Shown here: in pieces, positions 51,740 through 61,512 of the stretch
Layout: the number at the start of each line of letters is the position of its first letter
Numbering within the stretch: the stretch's first letter is position 1
Source: RAM1 sp943372515
GTDB taxonomy: Bacteria > Pseudomonadota > Gammaproteobacteria > Burkholderiales > Burkholderiaceae_C
DNA: 64,000 bases
Assembly (NCBI GenBank): GCA_943372515.1
Contig: CALRYY010000007.1
Location: 17,560-81,559 of the forward strand
Direction: 5' to 3'
Program-made: the position numbers and the translations under genes
Notes under the pieces: generated by a model
What the model was told of the DNA's origin: nothing
The model's input: the letters and a program-made list of their open reading frames with translations, nothing else
Database searches by the model: none

Positions 51740-54700
51740 TCAAGTCGATGGCTGTGCGCCGCTGACCTGCAACAACGCCACCTGCGGCAGCCCCGTCAGC
51801 TCAATCCATTCGCCCCACGCCAGCCTGGCCTGAGCCTCATCTTCAGCTTGCGCGGTCGTTGCAACGCGGTCCCACCGCAGCGTCAGGTCATGGCCATGCA
51901 GTTTCAGCCGGATCGTGAACTGGTCCCAGTGCGTGGGCACGCGCGGCGACAGCGACAGCTTGCCGCCTTTCACCACCAGGCCCAGCAGTGTTTCCACCGC
52001 CGCGCGGTACAGCCAGGCGGCAGATCCTGTGTACCAGCTCCAGCCGCCGCGGCCCAGGTAGGGGTCGGCGCCATAGATGTCGCCCGCCATCACATACGGC
52101 TCCAGCTCGTACGCGGCGGCGCGCAGCGGGTGGCGGCTGCGGTGCGCGGGGCTCATGGCTTCAAAGCTGGCCCAGGCGCTGTCCACATCGCCGCTCATGG
52201 CCTGGGCCATCAGCGCCCAGACAGCGGCGTGGTTGTACTGGCCGCCGTTTTCGCGCACGCCGCGCGGGTAGGCCTGGATGTAGCCGGGGTTGTTGGTGGA
52301 CTCTTTCAGCGGCGGCGCCAGCAGCTTGATGAGGCCCATGTCGGCGTTCATCAGCTGCTGCTTCATTTGGTGCAGGGCGCTGTCGGTGTAGGTGGGGCTG
52401 GACGCACCCGACAGCACGGCCCAGGCCTGGGCGATCAGGTCGATGCGGCATTCGGCGTTGGCGGCGCTGCCCAGTGGCGCGCCGTTGTCAAAGAACGCGC
52501 GGCGAAACCAGGCACCGTCCCAGCCGGCGTCGTGCAGGGCCGTGACCCAGCCCGTGCGCGCCTGCTGCCAGCGCTGCACGCGCTGTGTGTCGCCACGTGC
52601 CTGTGCCTGCGGCGCAAACTGGTCCACCACGTTGCACAAAAACCAGGCGAGCCACACCGATTCGCCCCGGCCTTCGTGGCCCACGCGGTTCATGCCGTCG
52701 TTCCAGTCGCCCGTGCCCATCAGCGGCAGGCCGTGCACCCCAACCTTCAGGCTGTGGTCGATGGCGCGTGCGCAGTGGTCGTACACGCTGGCGGTGTGGG
52801 TGGTGGGCTGCGGCGCGTAGTAGGCGTCTTCGGCGCCTTCGGGGATGGCGGGGCCGTCAATGAAGGGCACCTGTTCGTCCAGCACGCCTGTGTCGCCCGT
52901 GACGCTGATGTAGTGCGCGCAGGCATAGGGCAGCCACAGCAGGTCGTCTGAAAAATGCGTGCGCACGCCTTCACCGCCGGGCAGGTGCCACCAGTGCTGC
53001 ACATCGCCCTCGGGGAACTGGCGCGACGCATGCAGCACGATCTGTGCGCGCAACGCGGTGGGGTCGGCCAGGGCCAGCGCCATGGCGTCTTGCAGCTGGT
53101 CGCGAAAGCCGTAGGCGCCGCCTGCCTGGTAGAAGCCCGCCTTGGACCACATGCGGCATGCCACCGTCTGGTACAGCAGCCAGCGGTTGACCAGCGCATC
53201 AAACAGCGGGTCGGGCGTGGCCACCTGCAGCTGGCCCAGCAGGCCGTCCCACAACGCGCGCACGGCCGCCAGCGCCGGGGCGGTGTCGCGCGCGGTCCAG
53301 GCGCGTGCCAGCTCCAGTGCGGCCGGCGCCGTGGCGGCATGGCCCAGCGCAAAGGCGACGGTGATGGATTCACCCGGGGCCAGCACCACATCCACTGCCA
53401 GCGCGGCGCAAGGGTCCAGCCCCGCGCCGGCGCGCTGCGCCAGCGCGGACGGCACCACCTGGCGGCCCAGGGCGTCGAAGAATTCGCTGCGGTCGCAGGT
53501 CCACTGCACGGGATGGGTGGCTGCCCGTGGGTGGGCCAACGCCAGAAATGCGGTAGCGCCGCCCTGGCCCGCGCGCTGCTCGCGCTGGGTGGCCAGCACG
53601 GCAGGCAGGCCGTCGGGCTTGGCCGTTTGCAGGGTGCGGCGGTCGCCACGCGCGCCGCCCAGCTGCCATTCGGCCAGGGCCAGGGCGCGCAGGCGCCGGC
53701 GCTGCGGCCCGGTGTTGCGCACCATGATCTGCACCACCTTCACCGCCTGCGCCGTGTCGGCAAACAGCGTGGTCTCAAGCGCCAGGCCCTGCGTCGTCGT
53801 GTCAAACACCGTGTAGCCCTGGCCGTGCCGCACGGTGCAGGGGGCAGCACCCGCTGGCGCAGCGCCGGGCAGCAGCGCCAGCGGCTGCTGTGTGTCCAGG
53901 TCGTGCAGCAGCCAGTGTTCGCCGGGCGGGTCGCGCACCGCGTCGTTGGACCAGTGGGTGAGCTGGTGCAGGCGGCTGTTCACAGCCCAGGTAAAGCCCG
54001 CGCCCGTCTCCGACACCTGAAAGCCGAACTGCGGGTTGGCAATGACGTTGACCCAGGGGCGCGGCGTGGTCTGGCCGGGCGCCAGCTCAAAACTGAATTC
54101 GCCGCTGGCAGCGTCAAAGCTGCCCTGTGGCGCCGGTGTGTGCAGTGGCGCGGGCAGGTGGGGCGAGGGCAGTGCGCGCGATGGCGCCTGTCGGGCGTTC
54201 CAGCTGTCGCGCAGCGCAGCCACCTGCACATCCAGCGGTCGCCCGTCGGCCGACATGACCACACGCGCCAGCCCGGTCAGGGCGGCGCGCTCGGTGGGCT
54301 GGACCTCCTGCTCGCGCAGCAAAAAGAAGCCCGCGCCCGGATGCTGTGCAAAGCTGTGCTGCGCCTGCTGGCGTAGCCGGTCGCGCAGCGCCATGATGTC
54401 GCGCTGCAACGGCATCAGGTACGAATTGGGCTCGCCGTTGAGCACCACGATGTCGACCGCCAGCCCGCCAAAATGCCACCACGGCGCCGCGCGCAGCAGG
54501 GCATGCACCAGCGGCAAGCCGTTGGACGAATGGATGCGCACCAGCACGATGGGCCGGTCGCCCGAGATGCCAAAGCGCCACAGCTGACGCTGGTCCACCG
54601 GCGCCTTTTCGGCGCCCGGGCGTGCGGCGGTGTACATCAGCGCCGTGGTCAGGTCCTGCAGGGCGGTGTTTTCGTCGGGGCTGATGCCCAGGTCGCGCAG

Positions 54701-57700
54701 GCGTACCTGGGCCAGCGTGGCCGCCATGCGCGCGGCGCGCTGCACGTGCACCGGCTGCAGCCAGGTGTCGATGCGTTCGGCCAGCTCCGCTTCGTCTTTC
54801 GCCGCCGCCGTGGCAAAGCCCAGGCGCACGATCGCGCCAGGCATCAGCACCAGTTTCACGCCCAGGCTGGCCACCGGGTCCAGCCCGTTGGGCGGCGTTC
54901 CATCGGCCAGGGGGGCTTGCTCTTCAAAGGCCGGGTGGGCGGCATTGCGCCCGCGCCCGTACAGGGCGCGGCGCGAGGTGGTGCAGCGGATGGCGCTGCC
55001 GTCTGCCGGCAGGTCCGCGTCCACCTCGGCCAGAAAATGCGCCACGGCCATGGTGGGGTCCTGGGCCAGGCGGGGCGTGCGCGACATGACCAGCGCGCGC
55101 CATTCGGGCCGCCAGGTGCTGTTGATGAACAGGCCCGAGAACGCGGGGTGTGCTTCGTCGGCGCGGGCGTCGGCCAGCACCGGCTCAAAGCACGACACCA
55201 CTTCACAGGTGATGGTGGTGTCGCCCGTGTTGTGCAGCGTGACCACGCGCAGTTCGGTGTCGTCTTCGGGGCTGACCAGCACCGTGACGGTGGCGGTGAT
55301 GCCCTCGCCCTGCGCGTCGTAGTGCACGCGGTCGGCCAGAAAGCGCGCGCGATACCGCCACAGGGCCCCTGGCGCCGGGGCGGCGGTCAGCGACACCGGC
55401 GCGCGGCCCGGGCGGCGCAGGTAAAAGAACGTGCCGTAGCCGTCGCGCAGCAGGTCATCGCGCCAGCGCGACACCAGCGCGCCATTCCAGCGGCTGGTGC
55501 CCGCGCCGTTGGCCCGCAATGCCACGGCATAGCGGCCGTTGGACAGCAGGTGCGTGGGCTGCCAGCCGGCGCGCGCCGGGTTCACATCGCGCGGCTGGAA
55601 CGGCAGCAGCGCCTCGCCCTGCAGTTGCGGCGGGCGGCGTGGGTCGGGGCTTTGAATGATCTGGCGCGGCGTGCGTTCGTGCAGCAGTGATGCGTGGGCG
55701 CGCACCAGGGCGTCGGCGCCAAACCAGCGCCGCGGCGCCTGGTCGCACAGCAGGTTGCACAGCGCGGCCAGTGTCATGCCCTGGTGGTGGGCCATGAAGG
55801 TTTCGACCAGGCTGAACGCCTGGGCTTCGGGCTGTCGCAGCGTGGTGAAGTCCACCGCTTCGTAAAAGCCCATGTCGCCGCGCGCGCCCAGGGCTTCCAG
55901 GCGGCGCAGGTTGTTGCTGGCGGCCTGCGGGTCAAACATCAGCGCCATCGCGCTGGCATACGGTGCCACCACCCGGTCGGCCGGCGGCGTGCGGCGCAGA
56001 GCCAGGCGCGGCACGCCAAACGGCGAGTACTGGAACGCCAGCGAATGGTCCTGCGCGAAATAGGCGGATTCAGACACGCCCCAGGGCAGCCCGGTTTGCA
56101 GGCCGAACGCGCGCTGTTCGGCCACGGCCGCGCGGCAGGCCTCGGCCAGCAGGCCGTGGGCGGGCTCGGGCATCAAAAGCGCCGGCATCAGGTATTCGAA
56201 CATCGAGCCCGACCATGACTTCAGGCCGGGTACCACGCCGGCCGTGAGGAACGGCCGGCCCAGCGCCTGCCAGTGGCGCTGCGGAACGTCGCCCTTGGCG
56301 ATGGCCAGCAGGCTGGTCAGGCGCGACTCAGACGCCAGCAGGTCGTAGTGGCTGGCGTCCAGCACGTTTTCTTCCACCCGCAGGCCGATGTGAAACAGGT
56401 GGCGGCGCCTGTCGTACAGGCCGCTGAAATCCATGCCGGCAAACAGCGCGCGGCAACGCACGGCCAGCGCCACCAGCGTGTGTTGCTGGGCCTGGCTGTG
56501 ACCGTCCCGCGTGGCCAGGTCCATGCAGGCCTGTGCCACCGCCAGCAGCAGGCCGGCCAGGTTGCCGCTGTCCACGGTGGACACATAGGCGGGCGCCAGC
56601 ACCTGCAGCGTCTGGGTGTCGTACCAGTTCAGCAGGTGGCCATTGTGTTTGGGCAGGCGCTCGACGGTGTCCAGCGTGGCGTGCAGGCGCCGGGCCAGCT
56701 CGTCGGTGCTGATCCAGCCAAATTCGCGGGCGCAGGCCGCGCCCAGCAGGTACAGGCCGATGTTGGTGGGCGACGTGCGGTGGGCCAGCATGGGCTCGGG
56801 CACCATCTGCAGGTTGTCGGGCGGCAGGTGGTTGTCTTGCGGGGTCACGCAGCGCTCAAAGTAGCGCCAGGTGTCGCGCGCCAGCGTCAGCAGGTGGGCC
56901 TGGTCGGCCCCGGGCAATGCCGCGGCCGTGTCGGCCTGCGGCGCACGGCTGGCCCGCCAGGCGATCAGCGGCGCCAGTGCCCACAGCGCAAACAGCGTGA
57001 ATCCGGCCAGCGGGTGTGGCCCCGCCAGCGATGCACCCGCCCCCAGCACGCAGGTGGCCACCATGCGGGCGTGCCCGCGCAAGAAGGCCGTGGGGCCTTG
57101 CCAGGCGCCGGCCTGGGCCTGTGCGGCGGTGGTCCATTCAAGCAGGCCGCGCCCGCTGCGCAGGCGGCCCAGCGTCACGGCAATGGCGTGGGCGAACAAG
57201 GCGGCCTGCAGCGCCAGCTGGCTGAACTGGTAGGCGGCCGTAACGGTGCTGCGCGCGACGTCCCGGGCGCCCACATAAAAAAAGTGTCTCCAGGCGATGC
57301 CTCGGCGCGTGGGCACCAGGCCGGCGGCAGCGCCCATCAGCGGGCCGGCCAGCAGCGCGGCGCACACCACGGCCAGCGCCGCGCCCAGGTGCAGCGCGCC
57401 GGTGAACAGCACCCACACCAGCAGCGCCCACGACGCGGGCATCACCAGCGAGCGGCGCAGGTTGTCGGCCATCTTCCACAGGCTCAATGCGTCCATGCCG
57501 TAGCGGCGCGCCTGGCGCATCAGGGGCAGCAGCTGCCAGTCGCCTCGCGTCCAGCGGTGCACGCGCGTGTCGGCCACGCCGGCGTGATGGGGGTGGTCTT
57601 CGATCAGCACGATGTCGCTCACGTAGCCGCAGCGCGCCACGCTGCCCTCCAGCAAATCGTGACTGAGCACGCTGCCCTCGGGCAGGCGCGCGTCCAGCAC

Positions 57701-59866
57701 CGCGTGCAGCGCCTGCACGTGCAGCATCCCCTTGCCGCTGAAGCTGCCTGTGCCGAACACGTCCTGGTAGATGTCGGACACACCGTTGCTGTAGGGGTCG
57801 ATGCCGCATTGGCCGGCGAACATGCGCTGGTACAGCGTGCGTTCACGCGGAGCGGGCAGTGGTGTGACCACGCGCGGCTGCAGGATGGCGTGGCCGCGTG
57901 TCACGCGCCGTGTGGCGGCGTCAACCTGCGGTGTGTTCAGCGGGTGCGCGGCCACGGCCACCAGCTCACGCAGGGCGCCGGGCGGCAGGGTGGTGTCGCT
58001 GTCCAGCGTGAGCACATAGCGGGTGCCGCTGTGAAGCGTCATGCCCTCGGCCAGCGGCATGAAGCCATCGCTTTGCCCCGTAGCCAGCCAGCGCACCAGG
58101 TGTTCGAGCTTGCCGCGCTTGCGTTCCCAGCCAAGCCAGCGGTGCTGCGTTTCGCTCCAGCTGCGTTCGCGGTGGATCAGCAAAAACCGCGCGGGCTGAC
58201 CCGCATCGGGCGGGTAGCGCACGTTCAGGGTGTGGACCAGCGTGGTGGCGTCTTCCAGCAGCGGAGCGTCGCCCAGGCGCTGCTGTTCGGGTGCGTCGGC
58301 CCAGTCGGTCAGCAGGGCGAACTGGGCATGGTTTTCGCGGTTGGCCAGCCAGTGCTGTTCGAGCCGGGCGACCAGCTCGCGGGTGAACGCCGCTGACGTG
58401 AGCATCGTGGGGATCACCACCAGCACGCGCTGCGTGGCTGAAATGCCATGGGTGCTGTCCAGGCGTGGCAGGGGCTGGACCTTGACCGACTCCGCCAGCA
58501 GGCGGTGGACGAACGACACCACCGCCTCTGACGCCGGCCAGGCCGCCAGGAACAGGGCCAGCATGCTGGCGGTGTCCGCGTGGGCGCCGCCGTGTACCGC
58601 AGCCCAGGCCACCACCGCCACCGTACCGGCCGCCAGTGTGCCCAGGTACAGCGCCAGGCGCGTGGGCCTGCGTGCGCCCGTGGGCACCGTGCGCAGGCCC
58701 AGGGCGGTTTCCAGCGCCGCGCGGCCCGGGCCTATCAGGTGCCAGGCGACCGTGCGTTGTGCAGCGTCGCCACCGCGCGTGGCAGCCGCTACCGCCTGCT
58801 GCGCGACGGCGCGCTCGGGCCGGCCGCTGCGCCGCGCCAGGCGCTCCAGCACGTGGGTGATCTGGCGCCGTGTCATTTCACTTTCTGCGGCGAAATCGGG
58901 CGACTGGTGCAGCACGCGCAGCGGATGGGCCAGCGGCTCGATCACGTCGGCCCATTCGGTCTGGCTGATCAGGCGCAGCGTGGTGATGATGTTGCCCACC
59001 GACAGGTTGGTGGCGACCTGCACGGCCTGGCTCTCGGTGACCAGCAGCGGGCCGTCGGGGCAGTGCCGCTCGACCCAGGCGGACAGGTTGGACGCACTGG
59101 CGCTCTGGTCGGCAGGCACACGCTGCCACAGCTGCGCCAGGTAGGCACGAGCCAGCCCGTGGCCCTGCATCAGCGCCAGCAGCTCGTCCAGCTGCGCATT
59201 GGTCATCTCCCCCGGTTCGTCCCACACGGCGTGGGCCACTTCGCGCGCGGCCTTGGCCCAGGCGATGCTGTCGGCCACCCGGCGCAGGTTTTCCAGCAGC
59301 ACCACGCGCAGTGTGGTGGGCAGAGCCCACAGCTCGGCCATGCGCAGCGGCGTGACCTCCTGGTAGGCCTGGATGAAGCGGCTGAACAGGGTCGTGTCCA
59401 GCACGCTGTCGGTGTGGGCCACATAGGCCCAGGCAATGCCATACACGCGCGGCAGGCCCTGCAGGGGCTGCAGCGTGAGCTTGGGCAGCTGGGCGTAGTA
59501 GCGCCGGGGCAGCCCTTCACGGATCTCCTGAAGCTGCGTTTCAACCAGGTGGAAGTTGTCCAGCAGCCATTCGGCCGCAGGCGTCACATACAGGCCGCTG
59601 CGCGAAGTCAGTGCGACATAGTCATAGGCACGGCGCAGCGTTGCGATGTTGTCGTGCACCCGCGGAAAGAACCCCGGCCCGGCCGGGGCAGCCTCGTTGT
59701 GGTCGATGGCCTGGGCCTGGGCCAGGCTGTGCCCATGGGTTTCAAAGCGATGTTGCCCGAAGAGTTCGGCGCGTACCGGTGGCTCGGGCTCGTGCGCGGG
59801 CTCTGCCAGCAGGCTGCGGGCGTAAGGGGTCAGCGCGTCCAGCAGCGGCAGCAGGGGCCCGGCCAC
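51740..59866 (-). CDS. ndvB: Cyclic beta-1,2-glucan synthase (GT84 / GH94)
   Basis: About 2708 aa, near the usual 2800. N-terminal soluble region, membrane segments near 410-460, GT84 glycosyltransferase with YVLTLDSDTTLPPG and RVHRWTRGDWQLL, further membrane segments at about 820-1000, a glucoamylase-like domain (about 1010-1480) and a C-terminal GH94 phosphorylase-like half with GTGDWNDGMNRVG. It makes and cyclises periplasmic beta-1,2-glucans for osmotic adaptation and host contact. The GTG at 59866 has GAGG overlapping the upstream stop; a TTG at 59887 is the alternative. Confidence 0.92.
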   Translation of the reverse strand: MAGPLLPLLDALTPYARSLLAEPAHEPEPPVRAELFGQHRFETHGHSLAQAQAIDHNEAAPAGPGFFPRVHDNIATLRRAYDYVALTSRSGLYVTPAAEWLLDNFHLVETQLQEIREGLPRRYYAQLPKLTLQPLQGLPRVYGIAWAYVAHTDSVLDTTLFSRFIQAYQEVTPLRMAELWALPTTLRVVLLENLRRVADSIAWAKAAREVAHAVWDEPGEMTNAQLDELLALMQGHGLARAYLAQLWQRVPADQSASASNLSAWVERHCPDGPLLVTESQAVQVATNLSVGNIITTLRLISQTEWADVIEPLAHPLRVLHQSPDFAAESEMTRRQITHVLERLARRSGRPERAVAQQAVAAATRGGDAAQRTVAWHLIGPGRAALETALGLRTVPTGARRPTRLALYLGTLAAGTVAVVAWAAVHGGAHADTASMLALFLAAWPASEAVVSFVHRLLAESVKVQPLPRLDSTHGISATQRVLVVIPTMLTSAAFTRELVARLEQHWLANRENHAQFALLTDWADAPEQQRLGDAPLLEDATTLVHTLNVRYPPDAGQPARFLLIHRERSWSETQHRWLGWERKRGKLEHLVRWLATGQSDGFMPLAEGMTLHSGTRYVLTLDSDTTLPPGALRELVAVAAHPLNTPQVDAATRRVTRGHAILQPRVVTPLPAPRERTLYQRMFAGQCGIDPYSNGVSDIYQDVFGTGSFSGKGMLHVQALHAVLDARLPEGSVLSHDLLEGSVARCGYVSDIVLIEDHPHHAGVADTRVHRWTRGDWQLLPLMRQARRYGMDALSLWKMADNLRRSLVMPASWALLVWVLFTGALHLGAALAVVCAALLAGPLMGAAAGLVPTRRGIAWRHFFYVGARDVARSTVTAAYQFSQLALQAALFAHAIAVTLGRLRSGRGLLEWTTAAQAQAGAWQGPTAFLRGHARMVATCVLGAGASLAGPHPLAGFTLFALWALAPLIAWRASRAPQADTAAALPGADQAHLLTLARDTWRYFERCVTPQDNHLPPDNLQMVPEPMLAHRTSPTNIGLYLLGAACAREFGWISTDELARRLHATLDTVERLPKHNGHLLNWYDTQTLQVLAPAYVSTVDSGNLAGLLLAVAQACMDLATRDGHSQAQQHTLVALAVRCRALFAGMDFSGLYDRRRHLFHIGLRVEENVLDASHYDLLASESRLTSLLAIAKGDVPQRHWQALGRPFLTAGVVPGLKSWSGSMFEYLMPALLMPEPAHGLLAEACRAAVAEQRAFGLQTGLPWGVSESAYFAQDHSLAFQYSPFGVPRLALRRTPPADRVVAPYASAMALMFDPQAASNNLRRLEALGARGDMGFYEAVDFTTLRQPEAQAFSLVETFMAHHQGMTLAALCNLLCDQAPRRWFGADALVRAHASLLHERTPRQIIQSPDPRRPPQLQGEALLPFQPRDVNPARAGWQPTHLLSNGRYAVALRANGAGTSRWNGALVSRWRDDLLRDGYGTFFYLRRPGRAPVSLTAAPAPGALWRYRARFLADRVHYDAQGEGITATVTVLVSPEDDTELRVVTLHNTGDTTITCEVVSCFEPVLADARADEAHPAFSGLFINSTWRPEWRALVMSRTPRLAQDPTMAVAHFLAEVDADLPADGSAIRCTTSRRALYGRGRNAAHPAFEEQAPLADGTPPNGLDPVASLGVKLVLMPGAIVRLGFATAAAKDEAELAERIDTWLQPVHVQRAARMAATLAQVRLRDLGISPDENTALQDLTTALMYTAARPGAEKAPVDQRQLWRFGISGDRPIVLVRIHSSNGLPLVHALLRAAPWWHFGGLAVDIVVLNGEPNSYLMPLQRDIMALRDRLRQQAQHSFAQHPGAGFFLLREQEVQPTERAALTGLARVVMSADGRPLDVQVAALRDSWNARQAPSRALPSPHLPAPLHTPAPQGSFDAASGEFSFELAPGQTTPRPWVNVIANPQFGFQVSETGAGFTWAVNSRLHQLTHWSNDAVRDPPGEHWLLHDLDTQQPLALLPGAAPAGAAPCTVRHGQGYTVFDTTTQGLALETTLFADTAQAVKVVQIMVRNTGPQRRRLRALALAEWQLGGARGDRRTLQTAKPDGLPAVLATQREQRAGQGGATAFLALAHPRAATHPVQWTCDRSEFFDALGRQVVPSALAQRAGAGLDPCAALAVDVVLAPGESITVAFALGHAATAPAALELARAWTARDTAPALAAVRALWDGLLGQLQVATPDPLFDALVNRWLLYQTVACRMWSKAGFYQAGGAYGFRDQLQDAMALALADPTALRAQIVLHASRQFPEGDVQHWWHLPGGEGVRTHFSDDLLWLPYACAHYISVTGDTGVLDEQVPFIDGPAIPEGAEDAYYAPQPTTHTASVYDHCARAIDHSLKVGVHGLPLMGTGDWNDGMNRVGHEGRGESVWLAWFLCNVVDQFAPQAQARGDTQRVQRWQQARTGWVTALHDAGWDGAWFRRAFFDNGAPLGSAANAECRIDLIAQAWAVLSGASSPTYTDSALHQMKQQLMNADMGLIKLLAPPLKESTNNPGYIQAYPRGVRENGGQYNHAAVWALMAQAMSGDVDSAWASFEAMSPAHRSRHPLRAAAYELEPYVMAGDIYGADPYLGRGGWSWYTGSAAWLYRAAVETLLGLVVKGGKLSLSPRVPTHWDQFTIRLKLHGHDLTLRWDRVATTAQAEDEAQARLAWGEWIELTGLPQVALLQVSGAQPST

Positions 59867-59873
59867 GCGGGCC

Positions 59874-60104
59874 TCAGGCCAGGGCAAACAGCATCACGAT
59901 GCCCATGGCCGCACATGCCGTGGCCGTGGTCACGATCCTGGGGCTGACCTGTGAATGCAGGACTTCCAGCGTGGACTGCAGCACGAAGAAGCGTCCGCGT
60001 GACCGGTTGCAGGTGTGCAGGTGGGTGGCCAGGCCCGCAAAGTCGCTGGAAACAATGTCAGCTGCGGCCATGCCGCGGGCTGTACGGGAAAGGGTGGGTC
60101 GCAT
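59874..60104 (-). CDS. Small membrane protein preceding the glucan synthase
   Basis: 76 aa. AGGAG eight bases before the ATG is a strong ribosome site and supports translation. Soluble N-terminal part (MAAADIVSSDFAGLATHLHT), then one C-terminal hydrophobic segment (ATACAAMGIVMLFALA). No family recognised. Its stop overlaps the Shine-Dalgarno of ndvB, so it may couple translation of the very large downstream gene or be a small partner subunit. Confidence 0.65.
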   Translation of the reverse strand: MRPTLSRTARGMAAADIVSSDFAGLATHLHTCNRSRGRFFVLQSTLEVLHSQVSPRIVTTATACAAMGIVMLFALA

Positions 60105-60251
60105 GGCAGTACTCCTGCGGCCGCCTGCTTTCTACCCTGTGTGAAGCATGGCGCCGCGCTACCAGACCACTCTATGCAACTTGGCACCCTGCGGCTGTCC
60201 CCTTGCGCACACTAGCGCGTAGGACAACGCCGACAGGTCGCTGCGCTGCGA

Positions 60252-60686
60252 TCAGGAACCGATGACTTCAAAGCCACCGGTGCTGCGGATCATGTGGCGA
60301 AGCTGATCGGCCAGCGAGCCAAACATCGTGCCCACCACATCGCTTTCCGGGGGGGCGCCCAGCAGCACCCGGCGGCAGCCGTATTCATGTGCCGTATCCG
60401 CGATGGTGTCGGCCCTGCGGCCGATGGCCATGCTGGTGGTGTAGGGCACACCGGCCGCGTCCAGCCGCCTGCGCGCGTCGGCCAGGTCTTCGCGGGCCAT
60501 CTTCTGTTGCAACTGGCGCAGTTCGTCCGCGCCAAAGTAGGAGGCCACGTGGCCGTTGACGCGCGATTGCACGCTGAGCAGGTGCACGGCTGCGTTTTCC
60601 TGGCGGTGCAGCCGGATTGCCGCCTCGACCGCGGCCTGTGTCTTGGCCGGCTGGTCGGGCTGCATGGGTACGAGTACCTTGGCCAT
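60252..60686 (-). CDS. Universal stress protein (UspA family)
   Basis: 144 aa. N-terminal MAKVLVPMQPDQPAKTQAAV and the C-terminal nucleotide-binding stretch LLGAPPESDVVGTMFGSLAD, a variant of the G-2x-G-9x-G(S/T) loop. The first Gly pair is altered, so ATP binding is uncertain. It lies 25 bp after the TerC-family gene, suggesting cotranscription. Confidence 0.85.
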   Translation of the reverse strand: MAKVLVPMQPDQPAKTQAAVEAAIRLHRQENAAVHLLSVQSRVNGHVASYFGADELRQLQQKMAREDLADARRRLDAAGVPYTTSMAIGRRADTIADTAHEYGCRRVLLGAPPESDVVGTMFGSLADQLRHMIRSTGGFEVIGS

Positions 60687-60711
60687 GGGCTTTTACCGGT
60701 TTCTGCCGGCT

Positions 60712-61401
60712 TCAGGCGGCGGGCGCCGCTGCCGCTGCGGCACGGCTGGTCAGCCATTTGCCCAGTGCCACCACGGCCAGTGCGCCTGCGGCCGGGGCCA
60801 GCATGTGCAGCGTGTGCTGCTGGGCGCTCCAGACACTGATGGCGGGGTCGGACATCGCCATTTCACCGGCCACCCAGCCCAGCAGGCCGGCACCCAGCGT
60901 GATGATGATGGGAAAGCGGCCCATGATGCGCAGCAGGATGGCGCTGCCAAAGATGATCAGCGGAATGCTGATGACCAGGCCCACCACCAGCAGCACCACG
61001 TTGCCCTTGGCCGCGGCTGCCACGCCAATGACGTTGTCCAGGCTCATCACCAGGTCGGCCACCACGATGGTCTTGATGGCCGAGGCCAGGTTGGAATGGC
61101 CCTCGAGGTTTTCATCGCCATCGTCGCTCTTGAGCAGGCCCACGCCGATCCACAGCAGCGCAGCCGCGCCGATAAGCTTCAGGTAGGGCAGGTCCAGCAG
61201 CATCACGGCAAAGAAGGTCAGCACCACGCGCAGCACGATGGCGCCGACGCTGCCGAACACAATGGCCTTTTTCTGCTGGTGGGGGGGCAATGACCGGCAG
61301 GCCAGCGCGATCACGACGGCGTTGTCGCCGCTGAGCACGATGTTGATCAGCACGATCTGCGACAGGGCAATCCAGAACTCCGGACTGGCAAATGAAAGCA
61401 T
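60712..61401 (-). CDS. TerC-family membrane protein
   Basis: 229 aa with seven hydrophobic segments. The paired acidic motifs LSGDNAVVIAL and DLVMSLDNVIGV in symmetric halves define TerC/YjbE-type proteins, which export metals, often manganese. ATG 61401 with GGAGA upstream. I looked for a yybP-ykoY-type riboswitch ahead of it and did not see one. Confidence 0.88.
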   Translation of the reverse strand: MLSFASPEFWIALSQIVLINIVLSGDNAVVIALACRSLPPHQQKKAIVFGSVGAIVLRVVLTFFAVMLLDLPYLKLIGAAALLWIGVGLLKSDDGDENLEGHSNLASAIKTIVVADLVMSLDNVIGVAAAAKGNVVLLVVGLVISIPLIIFGSAILLRIMGRFPIIITLGAGLLGWVAGEMAMSDPAISVWSAQQHTLHMLAPAAGALAVVALGKWLTSRAAAAAAPAA

Positions 61402-61512
61402 GTTGTCTCCTGAACTCCGGTGGCGCGGGATGCGCACACGGATCAGGCCAGCTTAGGCACGGCGGCTTTCCAGCCCCTGCCGCCGCGCTGTCAGCCACTT
61501 GTCGCCAAACTG

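Noticed and set aside
61402..61512. Manganese (yybP-ykoY) riboswitch before the TerC-family gene
   Set aside because: None of the conserved loop sequences of that aptamer could be found in the leader on the minus strand.
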